Part shown: in pieces, positions 56,256 through 63,852 of the stretch | How positions within the stretch are numbered: the stretch's first letter is position 1 | Layout: each line of letters opens with the position of its first letter | Origin: Streptomyces sp. SDr-06 | GTDB taxonomy: Bacteria; Actinomycetota; Actinomycetes; Streptomycetales; Streptomycetaceae | DNA length: 64,000 nt | Reading direction: 5' to 3' | Assembly: GCF_003324565.1 (NCBI RefSeq) | Contig: NZ_QOLA01000011.1 | Span: 1 to 64,000, forward strand | The notes under the pieces: generated by a model | Seen by the model: only the letters and a program-made list of their open reading frames with translations | The model's database searches: none | Told to the model about the DNA's origin: nothing | Translations under genes and position numbers: made by a program

Positions 56256-57398
56256 GTGGACTTCACCTTCACCGAGGAGCAGCAGGCAGCCGTCGAGGCC
56301 GCCCGGGCGGTCTTCTCCGGCGTCGCACCCAACGCGGTACCCAGCCCCGCTCTCACTCCGGGCCCCGTCGCCGACGACTTCGACCGCCCGCTGTGGGCCA
56401 GGCTCGCCGCGTCGGACCTGCTGAGCCTGGTACTCGACGCGGAGTACGGCGGAGCGGGCCTGGACCCGATCGCCCTGTGCCTGGTCCTGCGCGAATCGGC
56501 CAGAGTCCTCGCCCGGCTGCCCCTCCTGGAGACCAGCGCGGTCGCCCTGGCCGTACAGCGTTACGGACAGGCCGAGTTGAAGCGCCAGCTACTGCCCGCG
56601 ATCGGCCGGGGCGCACTCGCCCTGACCGTCGCCGCCAACGGCCGCACCGGCCACGACGGCGCCGAACTCGCCGTCACCGCCCTCCGCGACGGCGACCACT
56701 GGGTACTCGACGGCGCCCAGACCGGCGTGCCCTATGCCCAGACCTGCGACCGCATCGCCGTCCCCGCCCACACCGCCGAAGGCCGCACCGTACTGGCCCT
56801 GCTTCCCCGGACCCACCAGGGCCTCACCCTCGCCGACCAGACCTCCACCAGCGGCGAACCCTTCGGGGAACTCCACCTCGACGCCGTACGCGCCGACACC
56901 ACCGACGTCATCGACGCGGACGGCGCCTGGGAATGGCTGCGCGACCTGCTCACCACCGGAACCTGCGCCCTGGCCCTGGGACTCGGCCAAGCCGTCCTCA
57001 CCATGACCAGCCAATACGTCGGAAAACGCCAGCAGTTCGGCCACCCGGTCGCCACCTTCCAGGCGGTCGCCGTGCAGGCCGCCGACCGCTACATCGACCT
57101 GCGCGCCATGGAAGCGACCCTCTGGCAGGCGGCCTGGCGCATCAGCACCGGCGCCCAGAGCGCCCTGCCCGTCGCCGCGGACGTGGCGGTCGCCAAGATC
57201 TGGGCCTCGGAAGGCGTGCGCCGCGTGGTCCAGACCGCCCAGCACCTGCACGGCGGCTTCGGCGCCGACACGGACTACGCGCTGCACCGCTACCACGCCT
57301 GGGCCAAACAGCTGGAACTCTCCCTCGGCCCGGCCGCCGCCCACGAGGAAGCCCTGGGCGACCTCCTCGCCGCCCACCCCCTCAGCCAGCCCGCGTAG
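56256..57398 (+). CDS. Acyl-CoA dehydrogenase (short type)
   Basis: 380 residues of the acyl-CoA dehydrogenase superfamily: MDFTFTEEQQAAVEAARAVFSG, AEYGGAGLDPIALCLVLRES, KRQQFGHPVATFQAVAVQAADRYIDLRAMEATLWQAA. The usual catalytic Glu position is not obvious, as in half-subunits of the heterotetrameric (ChsE-type) steroid side-chain enzymes; a true assignment needs alignment. GTG 56256 follows GGGAGG. It lies beyond paaE but has its own KstR-like operator, so it may belong to steroid or terpenoid rather than phenylacetate breakdown. Confidence 0.85.
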   Translation: MDFTFTEEQQAAVEAARAVFSGVAPNAVPSPALTPGPVADDFDRPLWARLAASDLLSLVLDAEYGGAGLDPIALCLVLRESARVLARLPLLETSAVALAVQRYGQAELKRQLLPAIGRGALALTVAANGRTGHDGAELAVTALRDGDHWVLDGAQTGVPYAQTCDRIAVPAHTAEGRTVLALLPRTHQGLTLADQTSTSGEPFGELHLDAVRADTTDVIDADGAWEWLRDLLTTGTCALALGLGQAVLTMTSQYVGKRQQFGHPVATFQAVAVQAADRYIDLRAMEATLWQAAWRISTGAQSALPVAADVAVAKIWASEGVRRVVQTAQHLHGGFGADTDYALHRYHAWAKQLELSLGPAAAHEEALGDLLAAHPLSQPA

Positions 57399-57421
57399 GG
57401 GTGCGGCGGGGCTGGGGGCGC

Positions 57422-57528
57422 CGACGTACCGCCTTCCGAACGCTCGACGCGGGGGGATGCGACGTACCGCCTCGTGAACGCACGTCGCGGGGGGGCGCGA
57501 CGCCCCGCCTCGCGAACGCTCGGCGCAT
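57422..57528. repeat. 38-bp tandem repeat, three units
   Basis: CGACGTACCGCCT begins units at 57422 and 57460, with a diverged CGACGCCCCGCCT at 57498; each continues GAACGC and ends CGCGGGGGG. The third unit ends near the rhodanese stop. A short GGGGCG-CGA-CGCCCC hairpin falls at the second junction. Confidence 0.8.
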
Positions 57529-57549
57529 GGGGCCCGTGCCGTGTGCGGG

Positions 57550-57894
57550 CTAGACGACCGTGCCCGGCGCGCCCTGGGCGTCGACGACCTTGCGTCCGGC
57601 GGCCTCCCACACCTGCATGCCGCCTTCGACGTTCACCGCGTCGATCCCCTGCTGCACCAGGTACTGGGTGACCTGCGCCGACCGGCCGCCGACCCGGCAC
57701 ATCACATACGCCCGACGCCCGTCCGCGACCGCCTCGGTCACCTCACCGAAGCGGGCCACGAACTCGCTCATCGGCACATGCAGCGCGCCTTCGGCATGCC
57801 CCGCCGCCCACTCGTCGTCCTCGCGGACATCGAGCACCAGGGCGTCGTCCGGCACCGCGGCGACGTCCACCGAGGGCAGCTGGGCGAAATTCAT
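57550..57894 (-). CDS. Rhodanese-like domain protein
   Basis: 114 residues, a single rhodanese domain: ALVLDVREDDEWAAGHAEGALHVPMSEF, active-site loop MCRVGGRSAQVTQYL with catalytic Cys, and AVNVEGGMQVWEAAGR. Likely a thiosulfate or persulfide sulfurtransferase. ATG 57894 has GAAGG at good spacing; ATG 57900 is two codons earlier but too close to it. It lies just after the J-domain gene and is probably cotranscribed with it. Confidence 0.9.
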   Translation of the reverse strand: MNFAQLPSVDVAAVPDDALVLDVREDDEWAAGHAEGALHVPMSEFVARFGEVTEAVADGRRAYVMCRVGGRSAQVTQYLVQQGIDAVNVEGGMQVWEAAGRKVVDAQGAPGTVV

Positions 57895-57937
57895 GGTCAT
57901 GCCTTCTCTCGTACGAACCCGGCAGGTCCTCCGAACG

Positions 57938-58876
57938 CTACTGCACCAGCTTCGCGAGCTCCGCCTCACGACCGGCCACCTCGGTCAGCAGCTGCTCGGC
58001 GATCTCCTCAAGCAGCCGGTCCGGGTCGTCCGGCGCCATCCGCAGCATCGAACCGATCGCGCTGTCCTCCAGTTCCCGCGCCACCAGCGCCAGCAGCTCC
58101 TTGCGCCGGCTCAGCCACTCCAGACGCGCGTACAGCTCGTCGCTCTCGCTCGGCCGCACCTCCTCCGGCACCGGCCCCGCCGCCCACTCCTCGGCCAGCT
58201 CCCGCAGCGACGCCTCGTCGCCCCGCCCGTACGCCGCGTTGACCCGCGAGATGAACTCGTCCCGCCGCGCCCGCTCCGTCTCGTCCTGCGCCAGATCCGG
58301 GTGCGCCTTGCGCGCCAGCTCGCGGTACAGCCTGCGCACCTCCTCGCTCGGCCGGACCCGCTTCGGCGGCCGCACCGGCTGATCGGTGAGCATGGAGGCG
58401 GCCTCGGGGGAGAGGCCGTCGGAGTCCATCCAGTCGTGGAACAGCTCGTCGACCCCCGGCATGGGCATGACCGCCGCCCGCGCCTCCCGCGCCTTGCGCA
58501 GGTCCTCGGGATCACCGCTCTGTACGGCCCTGGCCTCCGCGATCTGCGCGTCCAGCTCATCGAGCCTGGCGTACATCGGGCCGAGTTTCTGATGGTGCAG
58601 CCGGGAGAAGTTCTCCACCTCGACCCGGAACGTCTCCACCGCGATCTCGAACTCGATCAGCGCCTGCTCGGCCACCCGAACCGCCCGATCGAGCCGCGCC
58701 TCGGGCCGCTCCTGCTCCGCCGTGCCCGGCGGGCCCCCCTGCCCGGCCTCAGCATCCGGCGCGGCACCCGTCCCGGCCTCCGCACTCAACGGCGTGCCCG
58801 GCTCGCCCCCCGAAGGCAGGGTGGTCAGCGGGTCCTCGTTCCGGGCAGTCGTACCGCCGGCAGCTTCGTCCGTCAC
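57938..58876 (-). CDS. J-domain protein
   Basis: 312 residues. Acidic Pro/Gly-rich N-terminus (about 1-65), a coiled-coil-like region (about 70-140, RVEVENFSRLHHQKLGPMYARLDELDAQIAEARA), then a J domain (about 180-240) with YRELARKAHPDLAQDE, containing the invariant HPD, and helical C-terminus. It should stimulate a DnaK chaperone. The frame extends to 58948, but the GTG at 58876 is preferred because upstream sequence is repeat-derived. Function of this actinobacterial subgroup is unknown. Confidence 0.85.
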   Translation of the reverse strand: MTDEAAGGTTARNEDPLTTLPSGGEPGTPLSAEAGTGAAPDAEAGQGGPPGTAEQERPEARLDRAVRVAEQALIEFEIAVETFRVEVENFSRLHHQKLGPMYARLDELDAQIAEARAVQSGDPEDLRKAREARAAVMPMPGVDELFHDWMDSDGLSPEAASMLTDQPVRPPKRVRPSEEVRRLYRELARKAHPDLAQDETERARRDEFISRVNAAYGRGDEASLRELAEEWAAGPVPEEVRPSESDELYARLEWLSRRKELLALVARELEDSAIGSMLRMAPDDPDRLLEEIAEQLLTEVAGREAELAKLVQ

Positions 58877-58885
58877 CGGTCCAGC

Positions 58886-58947
58886 GTACGGGCGGGGCTG
58901 GGGGGCTGGGGGCCTCCCCTCCCCCCCAGCCCCCCACCCCCGCCCCA
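58886..58947 (-). terminator. G/C-tract hairpin after the DUF2252 gene
   Basis: A GGGCGGGGCTGGGGGGCTGG tract on the left faces CCCCCCCAGCCCCCCACCCC on the right, forming an imperfect but very stable stem between the DUF2252 stop (58958) and the J-domain start. Confidence 0.6.
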
Positions 58948-58957
58948 CCCTCCCCCT

Positions 58958-60424
58958 CTACACCCCCAGCTCCGCCGCGATGCGGCCGTCGCGCACGGCG
59001 GCGGACAGGATCGCGTGGTCGGCCTCCATGCGGTCGGCGTACGTCACCGCGAAGGCGGCCACCGCCTCGTCGAGCTCTTCGTTCTTTCCGCAGTACCCGG
59101 CCATCAGGCGCGGGTCGACGCTGTGGGCATGGGCCCGGGCGAGCAGCGCGCCCGTCATGCGCCCGTAGTCGTCGAGCTGGCCGGGGGCGAGCGCGGCGGG
59201 GTCCACGCTGCCCTTGCGGTTCCTGAACTGCCGCACCTGGAACGGTCGTCCATCTACGGTCGTCCAGCCGAGCAGGATGTCGCTGACCACCTGCATCCGC
59301 TTCTGCCCGAGCACCACACGGCGTCCTTCGTGCCCGGGTTCTGGCGCCTTGAACCCGGCCTTGAGCAGGTGCGGCAGCAGCGCCGACGCTCTGGCCTCCT
59401 TGACCTGGAGCACGAGCGGCTCGCCCCGGTGGTCCAGGAGCAGCACCACGTACGACCGTGTTCCGACGCTTCCCGTGCCGACCACCCGGAAGGCCACGTC
59501 GTGGATCGCGTACCGGGCGAGCAGCGGCAGCCGGTCTTCGGACAGGGTGTGCAGGTACTGCTCCAGGGAGGCCGCCACGGCGGCGGCCTCGGCGTCGGTC
59601 ACGCGGCGCAGCACCGGCAGCGCGTCGACGAAGCGTCGGCTGCCGTCCTCGCCCTGCTCGGTCGCCTTCGCGGCGAAGCGCGCGCTGGTGTTGTTGCGCG
59701 CCTTCTCCGAGACCCGCTCCAGGGTGCCGAGAAGATCGTGGGCGTCGGCGTGGGAGACGAGTGCTTCGTCGGCTATCGCGTTCCAGGCGTCGAGGACCGG
59801 CAGTTTCGCCAGCAGGCGCATGGTGCGGCGGTAGGCGCCGACCGCGTCGAACGCCGCTGCCCGGCAGGTGTGTTCGTCGGCGCCCGCCTCCCGTCCGGCC
59901 AGGACCAGCGAGGTGGCTAGCCGCTTCACGTCCCATTCCCAGGGTCCGGTGAGGGTCTCGTCGAAGTCGTTGAGGTCGATGACGAGGCTGCCGCGCGCGT
60001 CGCCGTACAGGCCGAAGTTGGCAGCGTGCGCGTCACCGCATATCTGCGCGGCGATGCCGGTGACGGGTGTGCCGACCAGGTCGTGTGCCATCAGTCCTGC
60101 GGACCCGCGCAGGAACGCGAAGGGGCCGGCGGCCATGCGGCCCACCCGTATCGGGGCGAGCTCGGGTACGCGGCCGATGTTGGATTCCTCCACCGCGCGG
60201 ACGGCGTCCGGGCGGTCGGCGGTGAGCACCAGGGAGTCGTGCGAGGCGCGCGGGAGCCGGGCGCGCAGCGCCTTTCCCTGGGCCTTGGGTGACCCCGGGG
60301 CCCGGTTGGGTCCCGTTCCCGCTGTGTGCGGGCGGACGGCGAATCCGGGGACGTGGGGGATCCGTCCCCGCCCGTCCTCCGCTCCGGTCCGCTGTGCCGG
60401 AACCACCGTGTCGACCTCGCCCAT
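58958..60424 (-). CDS. DUF2252 family protein (kinase-like fold)
   Basis: 488 residues. Members of this family resemble protein-kinase/APH folds: QICGDAHAANFGLYGDARGSLVIDLNDFDET contains catalytic-loop-like GDAHAANFG and a DFDE metal motif; RGSAGLMAHDLVG and VVGTGSVGTRSYVVLLLD are further family signatures. The reaction is unknown. ATG 60424 follows GGGGGAGG; the frame runs to 60484 without support. Confidence 0.88.
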   Translation of the reverse strand: MGEVDTVVPAQRTGAEDGRGRIPHVPGFAVRPHTAGTGPNRAPGSPKAQGKALRARLPRASHDSLVLTADRPDAVRAVEESNIGRVPELAPIRVGRMAAGPFAFLRGSAGLMAHDLVGTPVTGIAAQICGDAHAANFGLYGDARGSLVIDLNDFDETLTGPWEWDVKRLATSLVLAGREAGADEHTCRAAAFDAVGAYRRTMRLLAKLPVLDAWNAIADEALVSHADAHDLLGTLERVSEKARNNTSARFAAKATEQGEDGSRRFVDALPVLRRVTDAEAAAVAASLEQYLHTLSEDRLPLLARYAIHDVAFRVVGTGSVGTRSYVVLLLDHRGEPLVLQVKEARASALLPHLLKAGFKAPEPGHEGRRVVLGQKRMQVVSDILLGWTTVDGRPFQVRQFRNRKGSVDPAALAPGQLDDYGRMTGALLARAHAHSVDPRLMAGYCGKNEELDEAVAAFAVTYADRMEADHAILSAAVRDGRIAAELGV

Positions 60425-60535
60425 GGCGTGCCGCCTCCCCCGTCTCGTGCGACGTCCTCGTCCAGCGCTCTCGTACGACGTCAAGAGCTCAACTGCCCCT
60501 GACGGTACAGGCGCTGGCGGAAAGCCGTCTCCCCC

Positions 60536-60544
60536 TGTGGATAA
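60536..60544 (-). promoter_or_regulatory. Perfect DnaA box (TTATCCACA)
   Basis: Reads TGTGGATAA on the plus strand, upstream of the DUF2252 gene and about 54 bp from parS site 6. Confidence 0.65.
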
Positions 60545-60591
60545 CTCTGCGGCGGCTCTGAATCAGCAGGCCGGAACGGCTGCTGGGGGTG

Positions 60592-60617
60592 GGCGGTGTT
60601 TCACGTGAAACACCGCC
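60592..60617. promoter_or_regulatory. parS: parS site 6 within a 26-bp perfect palindrome
   Basis: Exact GTTTCACGTGAAAC (60598-60611) flanked by GGCGGT and ACCGCC, so the dyad continues six bases on each side. Confidence 0.93.
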
Positions 60618-60671
60618 GGCCGCCACCGGGACGGCGCGGACGGGCTCGCCCGCCACACCGGCCGGGCGTCC

Positions 60672-61331
60672 CTACAACCCCGCGTCCCGCGCCAGCAGTG
60701 CCGCCTGGACCCGGTTCTCGCAGTCCAGCTTCGCCAGGATTCTGCTGACGTAGGTCTTCACGGTGGCCTCGCTCATGTGGAGCCGCTTTCCGGCGTCCGC
60801 GTTCGAGAGTCCTTCGCCGAGCAGCGCCAGGACGTCCCGCTCGCGTTCGGACAGCACGCCGACCCGGCGCCGGGCTTCTTCGGCGCGGGCCGCGGCACGG
60901 CCCGTCGCGAGCTGGTCGACGACGTGCCGGGTGGCCGCGGGCGAGAGGTAGGCGTCACCGGCCGCGGCGGCGCGTACGGCACGGATCAGTTCGGCGGGTG
61001 CGGTGTCCTTGAGCAGGAATCCGGCGCCGCCGTGCTCCAGGGCGCGCAGGACGTTCTCCCGCTCCCCGAACGTCGTGAGGATGATCACTCGCGCGCCCGG
61101 TACGGTCCGGCGCAGCTCGGCCAGGGCGCTCAGCCCGTCCATCTCAGGCATCTGGATGTCGAGCAGCACGACGTCCACGGCGTGGGAGCGGGCGAGTTCG
61201 ACGGCTTCGCGGCCGTTGGTGGCCTCCGCGACGACGTCGATTGCCGTGTCCGAGGTGAGGATCATGCGGATCCCGGCCCGGATGAGGGGTTCGTCGTCGG
61301 CGATCACGACCCTGATGCGTGGTCCCGTCAC
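60672..61331 (-). CDS. NarL-type response regulator
   Basis: 219 residues: receiver (about 6-122) with ADDEP, phospho-acceptor Asp58 (VVLLDIQMPEMDG), ILTTFGE and Lys in FLLKDTAPAE; LuxR HTH (about 150-212, LSERERDVLALLGEGLSNADAGKRLHMSEATVKTYVSRILAKL). Partner of the histidine kinase encoded 78 bp upstream on the same strand. GTG 61331 follows AGGA; a TTG two codons earlier is unlikely. Confidence 0.93.
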   Translation of the reverse strand: MTGPRIRVVIADDEPLIRAGIRMILTSDTAIDVVAEATNGREAVELARSHAVDVVLLDIQMPEMDGLSALAELRRTVPGARVIILTTFGERENVLRALEHGGAGFLLKDTAPAELIRAVRAAAAGDAYLSPAATRHVVDQLATGRAAARAEEARRRVGVLSERERDVLALLGEGLSNADAGKRLHMSEATVKTYVSRILAKLDCENRVQAALLARDAGL

Positions 61332-61409
61332 ACCCAAGTCCTGTCCCGATCCTGTCCTGTGTGCCGTCGCACGGCCCCGGAGCGGGCCGGGGGCCCGCCG
61401 GTGTCGCCG

Positions 61410-63104
61410 CTAGCGCGCCACTTCGTACGACTTCTTCTCGATCAGCTTGCCGTCCTTGAAGCAGAACCGGAACACCGGCTCGGTCTCCAGGCTGTCGCCG
61501 GTCTCGGAGGACATCAGGACCAGGCACTGGGAGGCCTCTGGTGCGGCGGGGCCCTTTCCGGCGAGTCCGGAGGTCAGCACGGTGTCGCCGCTCGGCAGCG
61601 CGTCGCGGACCTCCGCCTCGGACGCTCCGACCTTGATCCTTTCGTACTGCGACGGGTCGATCATGCCCTTCTCGGCCGATCCGGCGAGGAAGAACAGTCC
61701 GACTCCGGCCGCGATGGCGAGCAGCACCAGCGCCCCCACGGCGATTCCGCATCCCAGCGCGACGCCCCCGGCCCTGTTCCTGCCGCTCATGCCCAGCTCC
61801 TTCTCCGCGATGTTCCAGTCCATGACCGGACCACCGTCGCCGAGGGGCGGGGCGGGTGACTGCTGCCGGAAGTCGTCGGGGGCGTCGACGAACGTCGCGG
61901 CTTCGGCGGCCCCGTACGGCAGGACGCCCGCCACCCGGAAGCCGCCGTCGTCGGTGGGGCCGGTGTGCACCATGCCGCCGACGAGCCGGGCCCGCTCGTG
62001 CAGTCCGGTGAGGCCCTGGCCTCCGCTGACCACTTCACCGGCTTGGTCCGCGGCAGTGCGGTCGACGACGCCGTTGACGACCTCGACGACGAACGAGTCG
62101 GGTTCGTAGCGCAGTTCCACGGTGATCGGGGCGCCCGGTGCGTGCTTGTAGGCGTTGGTCAGGGCTTCCTGGACGATCCGGTACGCCGCGTGATCGGCGG
62201 CGGCGGCCAGCGGCCGGGGTTCGCCGCCGGCCCGCAGTTCCACGGTGTTCCCGGCGGCCCGTGCGGCGGTCACGAGTTCCTGGATCCCGGCGGTGCCCCG
62301 GGCGGCGGGCTGGGCCGCGTCGGGCGCCCCGGGGGCTTCCACGCCGTCCCGCAGGATGCCGACGACCTCGCGCAGTTCGTGCATGGCGGCGACGGAGGCC
62401 TGTCGCAGCACGCCGACGGCCTCGCGCTGGCGACCGGTCAGTTCGGGGTCGACCTCCAGGGCGCCGGTGTGCACGGAGATGAGGGCGAGCTGGTGGCCGA
62501 GGCTGTCGTGCATGTCCTGGGCGATGCGCTGGCGCTCGCGCAGGCGGGCCTGGCCCGCGACCATGGCGCGTTCGCGGAGCAGCTGGGCGTTGTGTTCCTG
62601 CATGGCGCGCAGCAGGGTGCGCCGCTGCGACCAGTACCGGCTGGTGAGGCCGGGTACGACGGCTACGGCGAGGAAGAACAGGGTGCTGAAGACGCCCATG
62701 AGGACGGGCTGTGCGATGGGCCACAGCGTGATGACGCCGAGCACCTGGTAGATGACGAAGGCGGCCGTGAAGGCGGCCAGGGCCCGTCCCGCGCCGAGGA
62801 TGTGGCGCCCCGCCGACCAGGCGGCGACCATCAGGAGCGGGGCGGCCTCGCCCGCCGTCATGGCCAGGGCCGCGGCGCCGAGCAGCACGCTCGCGGGCAG
62901 GGAGCGGCGCAGCAGGGACAGGGCGACGACGGCGACGGTGACGGCCGCGGCGCGCAGGGGCCCGCCGACGAGCAGCCCCGTGCCGCCCGTCATGAGGGCC
63001 AGGACGAACGCGAGCGCGGCCTCGCCGCCGACGCGGCGCCGCGACCAGGGTTCGGGCCCCTTCAGCAGGCGCCATCCGCTGCGGGCCCTCGATGACACAT
63101 CCAC
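61410..63104 (-). CDS. Histidine kinase with C-terminal membrane-anchored outer domain
   Basis: 564 residues. N-terminal membrane block (about 25-155), HisKA_3 dimerisation domain with phospho-His199 (RQRIAQDMHDSLGHQL), and HATPase with N-box Asn317 (VQEALTNAYKHAPG) and GGQGLTGLHERARLVGG (361-377). Unusually, it continues: linker (about 400-445), another helix (about 447-475, GCGIAVGALVLLAIAAGVGLFF), and an outer 90-residue domain (YERIKVGASEAEVRDALPSGD, CLVLMSS, FRFCFKDGKLIEKKSYEV) resembling a BamE/SmpA-like fold with two cysteines. GTG 63104 follows AGGG. Confidence 0.9.
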   Translation of the reverse strand: MDVSSRARSGWRLLKGPEPWSRRRVGGEAALAFVLALMTGGTGLLVGGPLRAAAVTVAVVALSLLRRSLPASVLLGAAALAMTAGEAAPLLMVAAWSAGRHILGAGRALAAFTAAFVIYQVLGVITLWPIAQPVLMGVFSTLFFLAVAVVPGLTSRYWSQRRTLLRAMQEHNAQLLRERAMVAGQARLRERQRIAQDMHDSLGHQLALISVHTGALEVDPELTGRQREAVGVLRQASVAAMHELREVVGILRDGVEAPGAPDAAQPAARGTAGIQELVTAARAAGNTVELRAGGEPRPLAAAADHAAYRIVQEALTNAYKHAPGAPITVELRYEPDSFVVEVVNGVVDRTAADQAGEVVSGGQGLTGLHERARLVGGMVHTGPTDDGGFRVAGVLPYGAAEAATFVDAPDDFRQQSPAPPLGDGGPVMDWNIAEKELGMSGRNRAGGVALGCGIAVGALVLLAIAAGVGLFFLAGSAEKGMIDPSQYERIKVGASEAEVRDALPSGDTVLTSGLAGKGPAAPEASQCLVLMSSETGDSLETEPVFRFCFKDGKLIEKKSYEVAR

Positions 63105-63349
63105 GCCCGCACCCTAGGCAGTGCTCCCCCGGCCGGGCGGCTCTCTTTCGTCGTGCCTCGCCGCGACAAAAGTCGTGCGGCCCCCTGCCGGGTGCGCGGG
63201 CAGGGGTTTGCGCGGCGCGGGACGCGACATATGACACAGGGGAGGAGAACGCCCGGGAGAGCAGCTGGGGAAGGGACACGGCGTGGAGCAGCGCAGACGT
63301 GACGCGGGGCGTGCGGGTCCGTGCTGCGCGGGGAGTGTGGACCTACGAA

Positions 63350-63385
63350 GGAAGCCCCGCAGATCCGGGGATCTGCGGGGCTTCC
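63350..63385 (-). terminator. Terminator of tRNA-Leu
   Basis: Perfect 16-bp stem GGAAGCCCCGCAGATC (63350-63365) / GATCTGCGGGGCTTCC (63370-63385), loop CGGG, beginning seven bases past the tRNA 3' end on the minus strand. The rest of 63105-63391 shows no gene. Confidence 0.85.
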
Positions 63386-63391
63386 GACTTG

Positions 63392-63474
63392 TGCGCGAGG
63401 GGGGATTTGAACCCCCACGTCCCGAAGGACACTGGCACCTGAAGCCAGCGCGTCTGCCGTTCCGCCACTCGCGC
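63392..63474 (-). tRNA. tRNA-Leu(CAG)
   Basis: 83-nt class II tRNA. The acceptor GCGCGAG (63474-63468) pairs with CTCGCGC (63399-63393), discriminator A. The anticodon loop reads CTTCAGGTG (anticodon CAG), there is a long variable arm (GTGTCCTTCGGGACGT region) and a T arm with GGTTCAAATCC. CCA is not encoded. A TAATCT (-10-like) hexamer lies at 63537-63532 on the minus strand. Confidence 0.95.
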
Positions 63475-63852
63475 AAGAGTGGTGTGCTGGGCTCTCTCAC
63501 TTTTCGGTGCGATTGCCTGGCGACGTCGAGAAGATTAGCACGCTGCGCAGGGTGGATTCACATCCGTTGTTTGGGGCGACCCTGGTGGGGAGGAGCAGAT
63601 CAGGAAAGAGGCAACCCCCGGCGCCGTTACCCGCTCCTCCTGAGTGCACCCAGGGTGCGGGACACTGTCGGGATGCCACCTCTACGATCCGTACGAGAGG
63701 TGCGTGTGAGAGGTGACACTCGTCCACAGGGCACAGAAGGGGAACCAGCCGATTTCCCGACGCGTGGATACGATCAGTAAGCAGTACCAAGAGAGCGACC
63801 CAGAGCAGAACCGGCAGCAACACCAGGACGGCAACGACGGAGGAGGTGCCCC
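63475..63852. other. Intergenic region upstream of the FhaA-like gene
   Basis: 378 bp without a gene. It holds the tRNA-Leu promoter on the minus strand, a relaxed DnaA box TCGTCCACA (63720-63728), and a TACGAT (63769-63774) that could be a -10 for the rightward gene; no matching -35 is clear. Confidence 0.45.

Noticed and set aside
61410..61800. A separate small membrane-protein gene after the histidine kinase
   Set aside because: The frame is continuous with the kinase, with no stop. The internal Met of GMSGRNRAGG has no clear ribosome site, so a fusion is the simplest reading, though a frameshift cannot be excluded.
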